Assembly: GCA_958298945.1 (NCBI GenBank)
Contig: OY282607.1
Coordinates: forward strand, 79,228,868-79,292,867
Origin: Atherix ibis
Taxonomy: Eukaryota > Arthropoda > Insecta > Diptera > Athericidae
Reading direction: 5' to 3'
DNA: 64,000 bases
The notes under the pieces were generated by a model. That model was not told where the DNA came from and did no database searches. It worked only from the letters and a program-made list of their open reading frames with translations. Positions 62,460 to 64,000 of the stretch are shown one piece after another. A program made the position numbers and the translations under genes. How positions within the stretch are numbered: position 1 is the first letter of the stretch; the number at the start of each line of letters is the position of its first letter.

Positions 62460-62974
62460 ATAAGTTTTAAAGGAAACAGGTGTAGCACTGATGTCACCTC
62501 AGAGTCACATGATTTTTATTCCAAATCCACTAGCATATATTTGTGTTCAACCCTTAAGTTAAAACTTACCACCTCGCCGTACTATCGAGACTATTGTTAA
62601 ATATTTAGAAAAATTCACACTTGCATAATGCATACACGAATATTCAAAATTAGGAATATGTACAGTGCCAGTAAAAAGTTCCAGACCATGATTAATTCAA
62701 GATTTTACCAACATGGAAGCTTTCTTATTTCAAGACAACATAAAAAAAAATACTCGTTTTTATTGCACTTTTCGAAAAATACGAAGTATGCTAATTTTGT
62801 TGTTTTTTTTTAAAAGTGCTTTGGATGCGTGAATCCTTTTTCGAAATTTTTGGACGAAGCGAGTAAGAAAAAAAATTGTCTGATGTAATTTTATCAACGG
62901 AGAAACATGGAGGTGGCTCTATAGAACTTTTGGGTTACTATCCTTAGGTATTTAGTCCGTATCGAAGGGATAAC
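62460..62974. other. No gene seen
   Basis: AT-rich; an open frame at 62628-62813 has no recognisable domain. Confidence 0.35.
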
Positions 62975-63640
62975 ATAAAGTAATGAGACTGATTTTTTTT
63001 TGTTGCAGTAATTTTATTTCATTTGTAAACATTAATTAAGTAGTTACCTTGGGCAACTATACATCATCAGGGGTGTTGTTTCCCTACTCCTCTGGAAGGC
63101 TTTAACTGGAATCGCCTTTAGCTCCTCGGTTATATTCTTTTCACTGTTGATAAATACCAAGATGACGTCGCTTCAAATGTTTTTTCATCTTAAAGAACAA
63201 AAAAAAATACGCATGGACTAAGATTGAGTGAATTGGGGGCTGAGGAACCACAAGATACCCCAATGTTAATCGACGGTCTGACTTTACAAGAATCCCCAAG
63301 CGTCCTTTATTTTCATCAGTTTTAGATGTTAAAGACCAGCCTGAACGGGATTCGTTATAAAAATGCTTCTCGTCTCTCCAAAAATGCTTTTTGGCCACCA
63401 AAACATTGTTGCTTTGATAAGGAGCAATCCTCAAAGGGGGTTGTTGCAACATTTCATAAGTTGCGGATTCACCAAGCTTAACACGAAATTTAACATCGTT
63501 ACTCCAAATTTCGCTGTTTTATTTTTCGTAACGCACTTCACTTATAACGCTTTATAGAGTAGCTTATCGGAGGAGGTGGAAACTTGTACTACGGGTAGGA
63601 GGGGAGTATCGTATAAGCTTTGAGGAGATTAAGTCCGTAG
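62975..63640 (-). mobile_element. Decayed mariner (TAATGAGACTG family), copy 4, deletion derivative
   Basis: Left end TAATGAGACTGATTTTTTTT at about 62981. The minus-strand frame 63452-63141 gives RDEKHFYNESRSGWSLTSKT, DENKGRLGILVKSDRRLTLG and, after a large deletion, KKHLKRRHLGIYQQ. The following words (EELKAIPVKAFQRS) are those of the family C terminus. The catalytic core is missing. Confidence 0.65.
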
Positions 63641-63749
63641 TATTCCTATTTCATTATTTTTCTGCCACAGTTCATATAGTTCTATTCCTTAAATATAGAA
63701 AATAAAATAATGCTCTACCATCTCCCATGTAGCTTATTAGTAATGATTT

Positions 63750-64000
63750 CATTTTACAACAGGATGCGAGCCCAAAATACACTTAAAAGCATACTTTCGA
63801 AGTGCTTTAAACCGGTTCATCTGTTCTACTACAGGATCTTTTGCGCTTAACATTGTTGTAGATAACCCATTTCTCGTCCAAAGTGATTATACGCTTCCAA
63901 AATGGACCATTTTCTTGGCGTGAAAAATCACAAACGTCAATGCGACGGTACAAATTTTGTTCCGTAAGAGGATGAGGAACCCATATCTAGAGCTTTGAAA
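63750..64000 (-). mobile_element. Mariner (TTGGGTTGTCC family), copy 3, runs off the window
   Basis: Minus-strand words RRIDVCDFSRQENGPFWKRI, ITLDEKWVIYNNVKRKRSC and RTDEPV correspond to the middle of the transposase seen at 58890-59897, with the first catalytic region changed from TGDEK to TLDEK. The rest lies beyond position 64000 or is deleted. Confidence 0.75.

Overview
The window looks like nuclear DNA of an insect, most likely a fly. It is strongly AT-rich, its genes are split by introns (many of about 60-90 bases plus a few of kilobases), its protein genes match conserved animal families, and it is loaded with several mariner families and Jockey/R1/RTE-type non-LTR retrotransposons. 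I cannot name the species.

Three host genes are supported. (1) 2092-17372 (+): the last 17 exons of an otoferlin-type ferlin, a multi-C2-domain, tail-anchored membrane-fusion protein. Earlier exons must lie left of the window. (2) 18466-23643 (-): a complete eight-exon gene for a RING-less TRAF-like protein (N-terminal Cys/His region, coiled coil, C-terminal TRAF/MATH domain), convergent with the ferlin gene. (3) 26730-27478 (-): the complete two-exon coding region of Rab27, a small GTPase of secretory-vesicle docking. Ferlin and Rab27 both act in regulated exocytosis, but nothing here shows that they are co-regulated.

The rest is mobile DNA and AT-rich sequence. Mobile copies sit inside host introns (7-8 kb, 11.3-12.6 kb, 19.3-21.8 kb) and dominate 24.8-25.7 kb and 30-64 kb. 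I distinguish a Mos1-like mariner (three copies), a mariner with ends CGAGGTCTGTTC (three copies), an irritans-like mariner (one copy with an intact transposase and one relic), a mariner with ends TTGGGTTGTCC (three copies), a further decayed mariner (four copies), a Tc1/mariner-superfamily element with the motif VNKQ..RFW (three remnants), a Jockey-like LINE (five pieces), a second LINE RT fragment, an R1-like LINE fragment and small hairpin or MITE-like elements.

The most striking item is at 31873-35181: an apparently full-length, probably young RTE-type retrotransposon with one uninterrupted ORF, a run of 23 A and a 13-bp target-site duplication, inserted in an older Jockey-like element. 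Its 5' end is about 105 bases of 5S rRNA-like sequence holding the 5S internal promoter, followed at once by a perfect tRNA T-arm with an acceptor-like strand. It therefore appears to be a LINE carrying a compound 5S/tRNA pol III promoter. Other unusual points are a mariner that holds a 160-bp copy of the LINE DNA next to it, and four separate short, nearly perfect inverted duplications inside unrelated transposons, which suggests a recurrent template-switch type of mutation.
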